The notes: generated by a model from the sequence alone, not told the origin. Numbered from the stretch's first letter, positions 8,093 through 17,458 are shown. The stretch is 64,000 nt of DNA from Paenibacillus daejeonensis DSM 15491 (GCF_000378385.1 NZ_KB899665.1:89521-153520); one strand, 5' to 3'. A program made the numbers and translations.

Positions 8093-9292
8093 TTAGCTCG
8101 TGGATCCCGGCGTCGCCTCTTGCAGCGCAGCGGCTGCGCGACAGAACCGCTCCAGCGCTTCAGACAGTATCGAGCGCGGGCAGGCGACGTTAATACGCAG
8201 GTAGCCTGAGCCTTCGTCGCCGTAGACGGAGCCTTCGTTGAAGGCGACGCCCGCTTGCTTGTACATCAGGTCCTTCAGTCCGGCGATATCCCGACCGAGG
8301 CCGCGGCAGTCGATCCAGAGCAGATAGGAGGCTTCCGGCTTCATCGGTACCACCTGTGGCAGATGCTGCTGCAGATAGGTGATCGCGTAATCCAAGTTCT
8401 CTTCCACATACGTCAGCATCGCTTCCAGCCAGTCGCGGCCTTCGTTGTAGGCGGCGGTGATGGCATCGTTGTTGAAGTAATGCATCATATGGATGCTCAG
8501 CGCCTTCACCTTGTAGTCGAAGCGCCGCTTCAACTCCGGATTCGTAATCACGACATACGAGGACTGCAGACCCGGCAGGTTAAACGTCTTGGTCGGTGCC
8601 ATGCACGTAATGGTCCGCTTGGCGAGATCAGGCGAGATGGTGGCGGTTGGCAGATGCTTGTGATCGGTAAGCGCCATATCCGCATGGATTTCATCCGAGA
8701 CAACAATCACATCATATTGCGCACACAGCTGGCCGAGACGCTCCAGCTCTTCCCGCGTCCAGACGCGTCCGCCCGGGTTGTGGGGACTGCAGAGCAGGAG
8801 CAGCTTGGCGCCGCCTTGCATGAGAGTTTCCAGATGGTGAAAATCCATCTCATATCGTCCATCCCGAATCACGAGCGGATTGTTCGCTACCTTGCGGCCG
8901 TTCATCTTGATCACGTCGTAGAAGGGATAATAGACGGGCGATTGCAAAATAACCGGACTGCCGGGCTCGCTGAACAGGTCAACGCACAGGCTTAGTGAGG
9001 TCACAACGCCAGGAACGTCCGTAGTCTGTGCAGCTGTGACCTCCCAGCCGTGGCGGTACTGCAGCCAGTCGGTGATCGCAGCGGTATAGTCGTCCGAACG
9101 GAAGGTATAGCCGTATACGCCTTGCTCTGCACGACGAACCAGCGCTTCCGTGACAGCAGGCGGGCTGGGAAAGTCCATATCCGCCACCCACAGCGGCAAA
9201 ATATTCGGATCGCCGAACAGCTTGGCGGATTGATCCCATTTATAGGAGTGTGTATTGCGGCGGTCAGGGACATTATCGAACGAGTGAGTCAT
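8093..9292 (-). CDS. patB: PatB/MalY-type PLP C-S lyase
   Basis: PLP-dependent fold-type I enzyme of the MalY/PatB branch, which cleaves C-S bonds of cystathionine and related cysteine conjugates. The 399-residue protein has LPLWVADMDFPSPPAVTEAL near the N-terminus, a hallmark of this branch, then LLLCSPHNPGGRVWTREEL, VSDEIHADMAL (PLP-contact Asp) and APTKTFNLPGLQ, whose Lys is the Schiff-base residue (about 233). I chose ATG 9292 (MTHSFDNVPDR) because GGAGGAAA lies about 9 bases upstream; a longer frame adds 15 residues without similarity. A TATAAT with an upstream TG, suitable as an extended -10 on minus, lies around 9371. It may function in methionine biosynthesis or detoxification. Confidence 0.9.
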   Translation of the reverse strand: MTHSFDNVPDRRNTHSYKWDQSAKLFGDPNILPLWVADMDFPSPPAVTEALVRRAEQGVYGYTFRSDDYTAAITDWLQYRHGWEVTAAQTTDVPGVVTSLSLCVDLFSEPGSPVILQSPVYYPFYDVIKMNGRKVANNPLVIRDGRYEMDFHHLETLMQGGAKLLLLCSPHNPGGRVWTREELERLGQLCAQYDVIVVSDEIHADMALTDHKHLPTATISPDLAKRTITCMAPTKTFNLPGLQSSYVVITNPELKRRFDYKVKALSIHMMHYFNNDAITAAYNEGRDWLEAMLTYVEENLDYAITYLQQHLPQVVPMKPEASYLLWIDCRGLGRDIAGLKDLMYKQAGVAFNEGSVYGDEGSGYLRINVACPRSILSEALERFCRAAAALQEATPGSTS

Positions 9293-9437
9293 GTACAGTT
9301 TCCTCCAATAATTCAGGCTGAGATGAAGTCGGTTCATCTTGCGTGCGGTTTGTCCGCTTGTTATCTCGTATTATACATTGTACCAAAATCAATTCAACTT
9401 GGAAAAAGCCAGACGAAGTGTTTTCAGTGCTTTTCCA

Positions 9438-9479
9438 GCAAAAAGAACAGCGGGGGAAGCGGGGCTTCTTCGCTGTTCT
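9438..9479 (-). terminator. Terminator after tpx
   Basis: On the minus strand, arms AGAACAGCG and CGCTGTTCT enclose an inner GAAGC/GCTTC pair and are followed by TTTT. It lies just beyond the tpx stop codon. Confidence 0.7.
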
Positions 9480-9502
9480 TTATTATAAAACGATTGGAAC
9501 GA

Positions 9503-10024
9503 TTAGATGAACGTTCTGACGGCGGCCATGGCATTCTCGTAGTTAGGATGCTCTGTCATTTCGCCCACATACTCGACGTATTGAATGGTGTCGTTAGCAT
9601 CGATTACAAAAACGGATCTCATCAACAATTGAATTTCTTTAATGAGAACGCCGTAGGATTGGCCGAAGCTGCGGTCAGCATAGTCGGATAAGAAAATGAC
9701 GTTGTCGACGCTCTCTGCGTCGCGCCAACGGGATTGCGCAAAGGGAAGATCGACGCTAACGGTCATTACAACCACCTGATCGCCAAGCTTTGCTGCTTCC
9801 TCGTCAAATCGTCGGGTTTGAGCGTCGCAGACGCCTGTATGATCGAGGGAAGGGACGACACTTATGAGTTTGACTTTCCCTGGATAATCAGCCAAGGACG
9901 CTTGCTCGATGATCGATTTGCTAATGGTGAAAACGGGCGCTTTATCGCCGACCTTCAATTCAGGTCCTATGAGGGTAAGCGGATTGCCTTGCGCTGTTGC
10001 TTCGCCGATACGTTCTTGTGGCAT
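9503..10024 (-). CDS. tpx: Thiol peroxidase (Tpx), atypical
   Basis: Peroxiredoxin of the Tpx class that reduces peroxides in the cytoplasm. The 173-residue protein has the peroxidatic motif SLDHTGVCDAQTRRFDEEA (Cys about 66) and the family blocks DLPFAQSRW, LMRSVFVIDAND and YVEYVGEMTEHPNYENAM. Where E. coli and B. subtilis Tpx have the resolving cysteine (RFCGAEG, RWCGANG), this protein has RWRDAES, so that cysteine is absent. ATG 10024 is set by AAGGAGG about 9 bases upstream; the frame runs open upstream across the DinB gene. It is second in an operon, 20 bases after the DinB-like gene. It is probably a 1-Cys variant needing an external thiol. Confidence 0.93.
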   Translation of the reverse strand: MPQERIGEATAQGNPLTLIGPELKVGDKAPVFTISKSIIEQASLADYPGKVKLISVVPSLDHTGVCDAQTRRFDEEAAKLGDQVVVMTVSVDLPFAQSRWRDAESVDNVIFLSDYADRSFGQSYGVLIKEIQLLMRSVFVIDANDTIQYVEYVGEMTEHPNYENAMAAVRTFI

Positions 10025-10044
10025 GGGTAGAGCCTCCTTCTTCT

Positions 10045-10581
10045 TCAGTGTGTATGATGGGCTTGCTGGTCCCGCTGCTGCCGTTCTTCTCGAGTGGGTC
10101 CGTAAACGCCGGGCACCACCAATCCGGCTTGACGCATGAGCACAAACATTTGTCCACGATGATGGGTCTGGTGCTGGATCAGCATACGCAACACGGCAGA
10201 GACAGGTAGTTCCAACATGCCCCACATCATCCGGGTTTCGCTTAATGTCGTATCGCTCCATTGCGTCTTCAGCGCATCCAGCATCGCCCGGCTCGTTCGG
10301 GCATAGGCATCTTTAATTGCGGTCGCCGATGTGGGCTGCTCACCTCCTACGCCCTGATCTTGGAATTCCAGCCAATCGCCTTCGGCGGGGAATTCGAGCC
10401 CTGCTGCGGACAAGAAGTAATGAACCGATAAAGTCATATGCCACGCCAGCTTCCCCAACGTGAACTGATCGGGGGCCACTTGTTGCTGAAGAGACTCGTT
10501 CGTCAGGACGTGGAGGACCTTCTGCGTGGAGGCTGCTTCCCCATTCCATTCTTCGATAAATTGATCCAAACGGGTAAACAT
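10045..10581 (-). CDS. DinB/YfiT-like four-helix metalloprotein
   Basis: Small cytoplasmic protein of 178 residues in the DinB superfamily, which includes bacillithiol S-transferases and other metal-dependent thiol enzymes. The three metal-site histidine regions are visible: LAWHMTLSVHYFL around residues 50-60 and LIQHQTHHRGQMFVLMRQAG around residues 135-155. The end, VPGVYGPTREE, also suits the family. ATG 10581 (MFTRLDQF) has AGGTGA about 8 bases upstream. It is the promoter-proximal gene of an operon with tpx, suggesting a role in thiol or peroxide stress. Exact reaction unknown. Confidence 0.83.
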   Translation of the reverse strand: MFTRLDQFIEEWNGEAASTQKVLHVLTNESLQQQVAPDQFTLGKLAWHMTLSVHYFLSAAGLEFPAEGDWLEFQDQGVGGEQPTSATAIKDAYARTSRAMLDALKTQWSDTTLSETRMMWGMLELPVSAVLRMLIQHQTHHRGQMFVLMRQAGLVVPGVYGPTREERQQRDQQAHHTH

Positions 10582-10609
10582 AGACTGATCACCTGCTTTT
10601 CGCTTAATT

Positions 10610-10662
10610 TCGTAATGGTTATTACGATAACGATTGTTACACAATTTGGATTGCACTGTCAA
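10610..10662 (-). promoter_or_regulatory. Promoter and palindromic operator of dinB-like/tpx operon
   Basis: On minus, TTGACA (complement of 10657-10662) and TAACAA (complement of 10634-10639) are 17 bases apart. Directly downstream is a perfect dyad TCGTAAT-GGTT-ATTACGA (10610-10627), and across the -10 lies CGATAACGATTGTTA. Both resemble Fur-superfamily (Fur/PerR/Zur) boxes, though the 4-base centre of the first is not canonical. Confidence 0.6.
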
Positions 10663-10817
10663 GCGGTTTGAACATCCATCCTGCACTGCCGCAGATCCTT
10701 GCCGAAGGAGTGGCAACGGTCCGTATACGTGTGTTAAGATAACGTACAGTATGAAAAACGCACATCATCCGTCAACGGGATGAATAGCGAATATTGCGTT
10801 AAAGGGAGGTCTGACGG

Positions 10818-11429
10818 ATGGGACGTAAACGCGAGTTTGATGTGGATCAGGCACTGGAAGCGGCACTTTGCGTGTTTTGGCGCAAAGGCTACGAGGGTGC
10901 GTCGTACACCGACCTGACGCAGGCCGCTGGTGTCGAACGACCTGCGCTCTACTCGGCGTTTGGGAACAAGGAAGCACTGTTCCGCCAAGCGCTGGCGCGC
11001 TATTACGAGCACTACCTGGATTACTTCCCGGAAGCGCTGAAGCAGCCAACGTCAAGGGAGGTTGTCGCAGACATCCTCCGCGCGTCTGCCGAACTATATA
11101 CCAGGTACCCGGATCGCAAGGGATGTCTGGGTATCCACGGCGCCCTGGCTGGCTCGGACGATGCCGAGCCCGTGCGGCGTGCCCTCATTGATGCGCGTGC
11201 AATCGGGGAGGCGTCGCTGTGTGATCGCTTGGAGCGGGCCAAGCAGGAGGGAGATCTGCCGGAGACTGCCAACTGTGCTGATCTGGCTGCATTCGTGATG
11301 ACGGTGCTCCACGGTATGGCTGTTCAGGCCCGGGACGGCTTCAGCCGCGAGACGCTGGAAGCTGTTGCTCGGCAAGCGCTCTCCGTGTGGCCGTCCGGCC
11401 GTTCCACGCCTTCTGGCGCGTCATCTTAA
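10818..11429 (+). CDS. TetR/AcrR-family regulator
   Basis: Transcriptional repressor of 203 residues. The N-terminal TetR helix-turn-helix is clear: ALEAALCVFWRKGYEGASYT then DLTQAAGVERPALYSAFGNK. The C-terminal domain (about residues 80-190), with YTRYPDRKGCLGIHGAL, matches the TetR_C group seen with YxaF/AcrR-like repressors of oxidoreductases or efflux pumps. GGGAGG lies 8 bases before the ATG. It is divergent from the dinB/tpx operon and no obvious target gene follows it, so it may act on that operon, itself or a remote gene. A strong terminator follows directly. Confidence 0.9.
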   Translation: MGRKREFDVDQALEAALCVFWRKGYEGASYTDLTQAAGVERPALYSAFGNKEALFRQALARYYEHYLDYFPEALKQPTSREVVADILRASAELYTRYPDRKGCLGIHGALAGSDDAEPVRRALIDARAIGEASLCDRLERAKQEGDLPETANCADLAAFVMTVLHGMAVQARDGFSRETLEAVARQALSVWPSGRSTPSGASS

Positions 11430-11447
11430 GCCATAGGAACACAATCA

Positions 11448-11495
11448 AGCCCTTACGACTTCCGATTGGGAAGCCATAAGGGCTCTGGTTTTTTT
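11448..11495 (+). terminator. Terminator after TetR gene
   Basis: Arms AGCCCTTA/TAAGGGCT with an inner CTTCC-GATT-GGGAAG hairpin, then a T-rich run (GGTTTTTTT). Confidence 0.8.
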
Positions 11496-11538
11496 GTGAC
11501 TATGGACTTCCACATCGGCGGAATGCCACGTCCTGGCG

Positions 11539-13863
11539 TTACTTTTTTAGAGAGGAAGAAAAGGTTTGCCGATACTCCGAAGGCGTTAAGCCATGGATTT
11601 TTTTGAAGCTGCGCATGAAGCTGGTCACATTGGCATAGCCGACCTTGCTGGCGATCTGGTTGATGGTGAGATCACTCTCCAGCAGCAGCGTTTGTGCTTC
11701 TTTCATCCGGATGTGAATGATATAGTCCACGAAATTCATCGTCGTATGCTCTTTGAACGACTTGCTTAGATAGCTCTGACTCATGTTGAACAATCCTGCG
11801 AGATACTGGAGGGAGATATCCGGATTGGCAAAGTGCTCGTTCAGATACAGCACCACCTGGTCGATGGTATCCCCGGTGCGCTTTTTGGTTTGCTGTTTTT
11901 CCAGCAGTCGCTCGATGATATGGCTCACGATGGCACGCAGCAATTGCTGCATATCCTCGATGGTCTCGCATGTCTCCAGATCCTGTTCAATCCGGACATA
12001 CTCTCCTTGCAAGTACTCGGTCACCTTCTCGTCGGCTGAAGCTTTCCCGGCACGATAGATGAGCTGCATGGCGAATTGGACCATTCCATGATGGGTAAAG
12101 TTGCTGTCTGCGGCGATATGGAAAATGCCCTCTACCACCTGCTCCGCTTTTTCACCGTTCACTTGTTTGATCGCTTCCAGCAAGTTCTCCGCCAGATCGT
12201 AGACCTGCAGCACGCCGCTTGTATCGTCTGTGATGTCCCTGCGGGTGATAATCGAGTTCCGCCCCATAACCATCTTGTAATGGATCATCTGTTGGGATTC
12301 CTGGAACGAGAGTTTGATGTCACTGAACAGTTGATAATGTCCGCCGATGCCAATACTGATGGTCCGTTTAAAATACAGATCGACCGCATTGCGCAGCGTT
12401 TGCGCGAAGGCGAAGGCAATGGACTCGTTTGTAGCAGGCTGGCCGCCCTCAAAGTTCATGAGAATTGCAATCTGGAATTCATTGATCTGAATGGCGGCAC
12501 CGCGCAGCGCATGTTCATCTGCGTGCATTAATTCCTCGGTAACATTACAAATCGCATAGAGATACAGACTCATGTCCTTGCTCTGATCCTGCGACGAGCG
12601 ATTGTCGAGCTCCACAGTCATGACCAGGAAATGCTCCGGGCGCAGGTAAATACCGATCGGGTCAAAATACGTCTTGGCCAGCTCGTAACGCGAGCGATGC
12701 CCGGTGAAGATATCGAACAGGATCTGCAGCTTCAGTGCCGGCCTACTCTCATGCAGCTGCCGCTCGGCATCGGAATAGCTGGTCATCACATGGCGAATCC
12801 GGTTTTCCAATGACCCAAGACCTGCGACAGTCTGTCTTCCCTTGCTGCGAGATTCCTGGGGCTGCTTATCAATCAACTGTTCGATCTTATCGATGAAGTG
12901 CTCAATCGGGTGGTACCATTTGCGATTCACAAAAACGACAGACGCGATGGACAGCAGAATCATACCGGCAGCCAACGCGATCAAGATATTCCGGATCGTC
13001 AGGAATAGGTCGCTCACTTGTTTTTGCGAGACGATATAGACGACTTTCCAGCCTGTGTAGGGAGACGCCGAGAAGAACACCCACTCTGCGTCGCTGCCGC
13101 TTTTATACTGAATCGAGCCGCTGTCTTTACGGGATAGCACGTCCTCGGCGTATTTGTCGGAGGCGATGCTCTGACCAATTCGGGTCTTGTCGTTGTGGGA
13201 TAGGATGGTGCCCTGGTCATTAATGACAAACACGTTCCCATTCTGGTTGAAACGCAAATCCGCGAACAGCCTGGCCACGCTCTCCTCCTGAATATGAAAG
13301 GCAATCATGCCTGTACGCTTCTCGGGCTTCTCGGCCACAGGGTAGTGCCGAATCAAGGTGAGTGAATGTCGGGATAAATCCCGGTCGCTCACAATCGGAT
13401 CAGCCGTCCAGGTGTAATAAGATTGCGCGTCGCGAAACTTTTCAATCCAACCCATATTGGCCTGCTCCGGCGTCTGATCGTGAAAGTCAGCGGACAGGAC
13501 CGTATCATTGCGTTTGGAGTAGAGATAGATGGAATGGATGGAGGGATGGGCGCTTTTTAAACTATTTAATTGGTTCTGCAGCTCCGACAGTCGCATCAAG
13601 AAGCTGGGCTCCTGGGTGCGGGGGGAGTTGTAGTAAAACTGGGCATCATTCGTATTGATCAAATGAATTGCTGCACGATCAATCTCACTGAGCGTCCCGT
13701 CAATTCGTTTGTTGATCTGATCCAGCATGTTGAGATTGGAGAGCACTACTTCGTCCTCCAATTTTTGCGAACCGCTTACATAAGAGATAATGACGGTACT
13801 GAAAATGATGATGACAAACAAAAGAATGTATGCAAACTGAACGCGGTCAGATAATCTTCTCAT
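11539..13863 (-). CDS. Membrane-anchored AraC-family regulator
   Basis: One-component signal transducer of 774 residues typical of Paenibacillus sugar-transporter loci. A transmembrane helix near residues 9-30 (FAYILLFVIIIFSTVIISYV) and another near 290-310 (ILIALAAGMILLSIASVVFV) bracket an extracellular Cache-like sensor region. The C-terminal 100 residues are a double AraC helix-turn-helix: YLNEHFANPDISLQYLAGLF and TINQIASKVGYANVTSFMRS, then FKKIHGLTPSEYRQTF. It is divergent from the lipoprotein/permease operon starting at 14120 and probably activates it on sensing an external saccharide. No phosphorylation domain is seen. The ribosome site at the ATG is weak (GGGGG). Confidence 0.9.
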   Translation of the reverse strand: MRRLSDRVQFAYILLFVIIIFSTVIISYVSGSQKLEDEVVLSNLNMLDQINKRIDGTLSEIDRAAIHLINTNDAQFYYNSPRTQEPSFLMRLSELQNQLNSLKSAHPSIHSIYLYSKRNDTVLSADFHDQTPEQANMGWIEKFRDAQSYYTWTADPIVSDRDLSRHSLTLIRHYPVAEKPEKRTGMIAFHIQEESVARLFADLRFNQNGNVFVINDQGTILSHNDKTRIGQSIASDKYAEDVLSRKDSGSIQYKSGSDAEWVFFSASPYTGWKVVYIVSQKQVSDLFLTIRNILIALAAGMILLSIASVVFVNRKWYHPIEHFIDKIEQLIDKQPQESRSKGRQTVAGLGSLENRIRHVMTSYSDAERQLHESRPALKLQILFDIFTGHRSRYELAKTYFDPIGIYLRPEHFLVMTVELDNRSSQDQSKDMSLYLYAICNVTEELMHADEHALRGAAIQINEFQIAILMNFEGGQPATNESIAFAFAQTLRNAVDLYFKRTISIGIGGHYQLFSDIKLSFQESQQMIHYKMVMGRNSIITRRDITDDTSGVLQVYDLAENLLEAIKQVNGEKAEQVVEGIFHIAADSNFTHHGMVQFAMQLIYRAGKASADEKVTEYLQGEYVRIEQDLETCETIEDMQQLLRAIVSHIIERLLEKQQTKKRTGDTIDQVVLYLNEHFANPDISLQYLAGLFNMSQSYLSKSFKEHTTMNFVDYIIHIRMKEAQTLLLESDLTINQIASKVGYANVTSFMRSFKKIHGLTPSEYRQTFSSSLKK

Positions 13864-14119
13864 ACGTTTGAAACCCCCAAAGAGTTGTTACCCCTCGTAT
13901 CGACTTGTGTATCTCCTCATCTTAATAAGTGGCTCTGCGCAAGGCAAGTTACATTTTTCATCTAAGGTTGCATTTCTTGTGATTGCCCGAAAAACAGCGA
14001 AATGTAAGCTCATAAACGAAGTTGTCACTAGCCGGAAGCCGCTTGGTTCCTTATAGTGTTGATCATCGGGATGCGGCAACGCTGACGGAAAACGTTCCAT
14101 TACCTGAGGAGGTCATCAG

Positions 14120-15673
14120 ATGCACAGGAAACTAAAAAAAGGCATGCCAACAGTAGCTGCCTCGATGTTATCGGTCATGCTGCTGGTTAGCGCTTGCAGT
14201 AATGACGGGGGCGGGTCTGCCGGTACAGGCGAGACGGCGCAGCCCAAATTCTCGGCTTCCATCTATGATCGCGGGGCTGTGGCAGCTGATCAAGGCACCT
14301 ATGAAAAAAACAAATGGACCGATTGGATCGATCAGGAGTCTGGCGTCGATGTGACGTGGGTTCCGATTCCGCGCTCGCAGGAGCAGGATAAATTGAATGT
14401 GATGGTGGCCTCGGGTCAGGCGCCAGACGTCATTACCTCCTATGACCGCGCCATGCTCGCGCGCTTTATCAACCAGGGCGTTGCACAGCCCATTGATGAA
14501 TATATCGAGAAGTACAGCACCTCGTACAAGGCCTATCTGGAAGCCAATCCCGAGCTGCTCCCGCATTTGACGTTTGACGGGGAAATGTATGCCATTGCAA
14601 GTCTCAGACCGACAAGAGCGCAGACGCAAATCTGGATTCGCCAGGACTGGCTGGACAAGTTGAATCTGACGATGCCGACCACCGTAGATGAGCTGCTCGA
14701 AGTGGCAAGGGCCTTCCGGGATGGAGATCCAGATGGCAATAACGCGAATGACACGACTGCGATTGCCATGTCCTCCGCCTATGGAGCCATTATCGATGAC
14801 TGGTATATGGCAAGGAGCGGCGAATGGTTCCTTGAAGATGGCGAGGCCGTGATGAACTTTTTTACCGGACGATTCGAGGATTCGCTGGCATTCCGAAAGC
14901 AAGTGTATGAGGAGGGGCTGGTCGACAAGGAGTTCGTAACCGATCAGAACCACGCCAGACAGAAGCAGCTATGGGTCACCGGGAAATCAGGCATTATGTT
15001 CGGAACGATACTGGATGGGCCGTATCCTGAGTTTTTTGAGAATCAGTCGGATGCGGTCATGGTCCCTGTCCCGCCCCTTGCGACCAAGTACGGAACCAAT
15101 GGATATCAGAAGGAACAGCCCAATTATCTGCTATCCATTATGAATAAGGACACCAAGGACCCGGAGGCGATCATCAAATTCGTCGATTGGATGATTGAGG
15201 ATGGCTGGAGACCGCTGACGTACGGCGAGGAAGGCGTGCATCATGTGGTCCAGGACGACCAGGCGGTGATCATCGATTCCGAAAAGTTTAAAAATGAAGT
15301 CTCCTTTATGGGAGAATACCGAATTGTCCATCAAGAGACGATGACCCCGGAATCCCTGATGGCGGCAGCGGGAGACGATCCGGTGCAGCAAAAGATAGCC
15401 GAGCTGCGCGGCGAGATGATCAAGATCTCCGAGGCGACGCCTTACCGCAAGGACTTCCCTTACCCGCCAACCGTCAATGAATTCTCGGATGTGTCGGGCC
15501 AGTTCAGCAAGAAATGGACCGAGGTCGTGACGCAGGTGACCATGGGCGGCCCTACGCAGACACCGGAGTGGGGCATTGATCAGCTCGAGAAGGAATGGAG
15601 CAACCTGGGCGGCCCAGCGATTAATGAGCTCGTGCAGGAATGGTATGAGGCCAACAAAGACAGCTTGGACTAA
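14120..15673 (+). CDS. Extracellular solute-binding lipoprotein (sugar ABC importer)
   Basis: Substrate-capture lipoprotein of 517 residues for the permeases encoded downstream. It has a signal peptide with lipobox LLVSAC (acylated Cys about residue 26), then a Gly/Ser-rich spacer and a family 1 binding-protein fold: QDKLNVMVASGQAPDVITSY, IWIRQDWLDKLNLTMPTTVD and an Asp/Asn-rich FRDGDPDGNNANDT that could bind calcium. It is of the LplA/YtcQ type that serves complex oligosaccharides. AGGAGGT lies 7 bases before the ATG. First gene of an operon of four with a divergent AraC regulator. Sugar unknown. Confidence 0.92.
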   Translation: MHRKLKKGMPTVAASMLSVMLLVSACSNDGGGSAGTGETAQPKFSASIYDRGAVAADQGTYEKNKWTDWIDQESGVDVTWVPIPRSQEQDKLNVMVASGQAPDVITSYDRAMLARFINQGVAQPIDEYIEKYSTSYKAYLEANPELLPHLTFDGEMYAIASLRPTRAQTQIWIRQDWLDKLNLTMPTTVDELLEVARAFRDGDPDGNNANDTTAIAMSSAYGAIIDDWYMARSGEWFLEDGEAVMNFFTGRFEDSLAFRKQVYEEGLVDKEFVTDQNHARQKQLWVTGKSGIMFGTILDGPYPEFFENQSDAVMVPVPPLATKYGTNGYQKEQPNYLLSIMNKDTKDPEAIIKFVDWMIEDGWRPLTYGEEGVHHVVQDDQAVIIDSEKFKNEVSFMGEYRIVHQETMTPESLMAAAGDDPVQQKIAELRGEMIKISEATPYRKDFPYPPTVNEFSDVSGQFSKKWTEVVTQVTMGGPTQTPEWGIDQLEKEWSNLGGPAINELVQEWYEANKDSLD

Positions 15674-15745
15674 CCGCAGAAGGAGCCGCTGTGCGAACAT
15701 TGCATGTGCGGCTCTTTTCCTAAGCAGACAGGAGGAAGGGCAAAT

Positions 15746-17458
15746 ATGAGGGATGAACAACGATTGCTGAAATTGCTTGAGGAGCGTTGGGCGACAAACC
15801 GCTCCTATCAGGTTAAGGATACCGACAGTTATTGGAGAGGGGCATTTGAATTCCCTGACCCGCAGTATGAGGGCATGTCACTACAGATCGAAGCTGGACT
15901 GCAGATGACAGTCCCGATGTATAGCCATGTGGATTCGAGCTTGTATCGTGATGAGGCGCTGCTCGGTGTGATTGAGGAACAAATTGCGTACTTGCTGCGC
16001 TCTCAGTTCCCCTCGGGCTGTGTGTCCTTGATCAACTGTAATATCGATTCACCACCGGACACAGCCTTCGCTGTTCATATCGCGTCGATGAGCTACCACG
16101 CGTTGGCGTCGGTTGATGCGCCTGAGGCAGGGGCAGCCTGTGATCAGTTAAAGCAATTCCTGCAGCAGACGATCCCGTGCTTGCTGAATGGCGGCGTCCA
16201 CACGCCCAATCACCGATGGGTCATCTGTGGTGCCTTGGCCCTGCTGTATGAAATCTTCCCCGACGAGCGGCTGCGTGAGCGTGCGGACAGCTATCTCGCC
16301 GAGGGAATAGATATCAATGACTCAGGAGAGTGGACAGAGCGCAGTAATGCGGTGTACAACGCGGTCTGCTGCAACTTTCTCTACCACACCGCGAGAGTGT
16401 TCGGCTATGAGGAGCTGTACGATCCGATCGCCAGCAACTTGATGATGATGCGGTATATGCTCCATCCGGACGGTGCCATCGTCACGGAATATTCAAGCCG
16501 GCAGGACCGAGGCAAGCAGTCCTATCTTAGCGACGAGTACTATATTGCTTTTTCCCTGATGGCCGCGCGTACCGGCAACGGTGAGCTCAAGACACTCGCA
16601 GACGAAGCAATCCGTCATTCGAGCAATCCGGGGATCGCGCTGCTGTACTGGATGAGGTTCCCGCAGGTCATGAACCATGAGGTGGAGGGCACGCCGCTCC
16701 CGGTGTCGTACGAGGTGCTGCTGAATGAAGGGAGCACGGCACCGGTATCAGGCGCCCTGCCGCTTGTCCGCACCTCCTTTCATGCAGGCTCGCCCCTGGT
16801 GCGTTACCGAAATGGTGACCTGAGTGTGACGATCGTGTCCGGGCAACCCGAGTTTCTGTTTCTGCAATATGGCCAGGCACGCATGACAGGGTTGAGGTGG
16901 TCGCTGGGCTGGTTCGGAATTGCAGGAGCGCCCATGATGCAGCTGGTGAAGCAGCGCGAAGGGGCCTATGAGTTGTCGATTGAATTAGAGGGCTCCTATC
17001 GCGGGCCGTTGGTGGGCGCGAACAAGAGCCGGAGCGAACGGTCCGACTTTGATTTCTCCTATGCCGGACGGGACAAAACGCATCTCTCGAAGCTATCGCT
17101 CCGGGTCCTTATTGAATTGGAGGAGAATGGACTGTCGGTACAGCTGCATTCCGATGGTCTTCCGAATATTTTTGCCCAGGCCGTGCTTGTCTTTGATCAA
17201 TCAGGTGAGGTGGCTGGTGAGGAATGTCAACCGCTCGCGGATCATCTCTACCATCAAACGGGTGGCAAGCTCATCTACCGGAGTGGGGACGACATCATCC
17301 AGGTGACAGGCGGCGGAGCGGAGCACCGCTATGCCTGCTTGCGTAATGACAGGGTGGATCCGGCTGCTTTGAACGTCATCTGCAACTATATGACACCGAT
17401 GGCAGCAGAGCTTCGCTTTACAGGTCGAACAGCTGTGAAGGGAGTGACACCAGGATGA
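15746..17458 (+). CDS. Unassigned enzyme-like protein in sugar operon
   Basis: A 570-residue soluble protein without a signal peptide that I cannot name with certainty. The first roughly 350 residues are helical and contain TPNHRWVICGALALLYEIF and SGEWTERSNAVYNAVCC, the layout of an (alpha/alpha)6 toroid. The last roughly 200 residues look beta-rich (MTGLRWSLGWFGI, YELSIELEGSY). That two-part shape is common in polysaccharide lyases of the heparinase II/III kind and in some glycosidases. ATG 15746 follows GGAGGAAGGG. It sits between the binding lipoprotein and its permeases, so it probably processes the imported oligosaccharide in the cytoplasm. Function is inferred only. Confidence 0.6.
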   Translation: MRDEQRLLKLLEERWATNRSYQVKDTDSYWRGAFEFPDPQYEGMSLQIEAGLQMTVPMYSHVDSSLYRDEALLGVIEEQIAYLLRSQFPSGCVSLINCNIDSPPDTAFAVHIASMSYHALASVDAPEAGAACDQLKQFLQQTIPCLLNGGVHTPNHRWVICGALALLYEIFPDERLRERADSYLAEGIDINDSGEWTERSNAVYNAVCCNFLYHTARVFGYEELYDPIASNLMMMRYMLHPDGAIVTEYSSRQDRGKQSYLSDEYYIAFSLMAARTGNGELKTLADEAIRHSSNPGIALLYWMRFPQVMNHEVEGTPLPVSYEVLLNEGSTAPVSGALPLVRTSFHAGSPLVRYRNGDLSVTIVSGQPEFLFLQYGQARMTGLRWSLGWFGIAGAPMMQLVKQREGAYELSIELEGSYRGPLVGANKSRSERSDFDFSYAGRDKTHLSKLSLRVLIELEENGLSVQLHSDGLPNIFAQAVLVFDQSGEVAGEECQPLADHLYHQTGGKLIYRSGDDIIQVTGGGAEHRYACLRNDRVDPAALNVICNYMTPMAAELRFTGRTAVKGVTPG

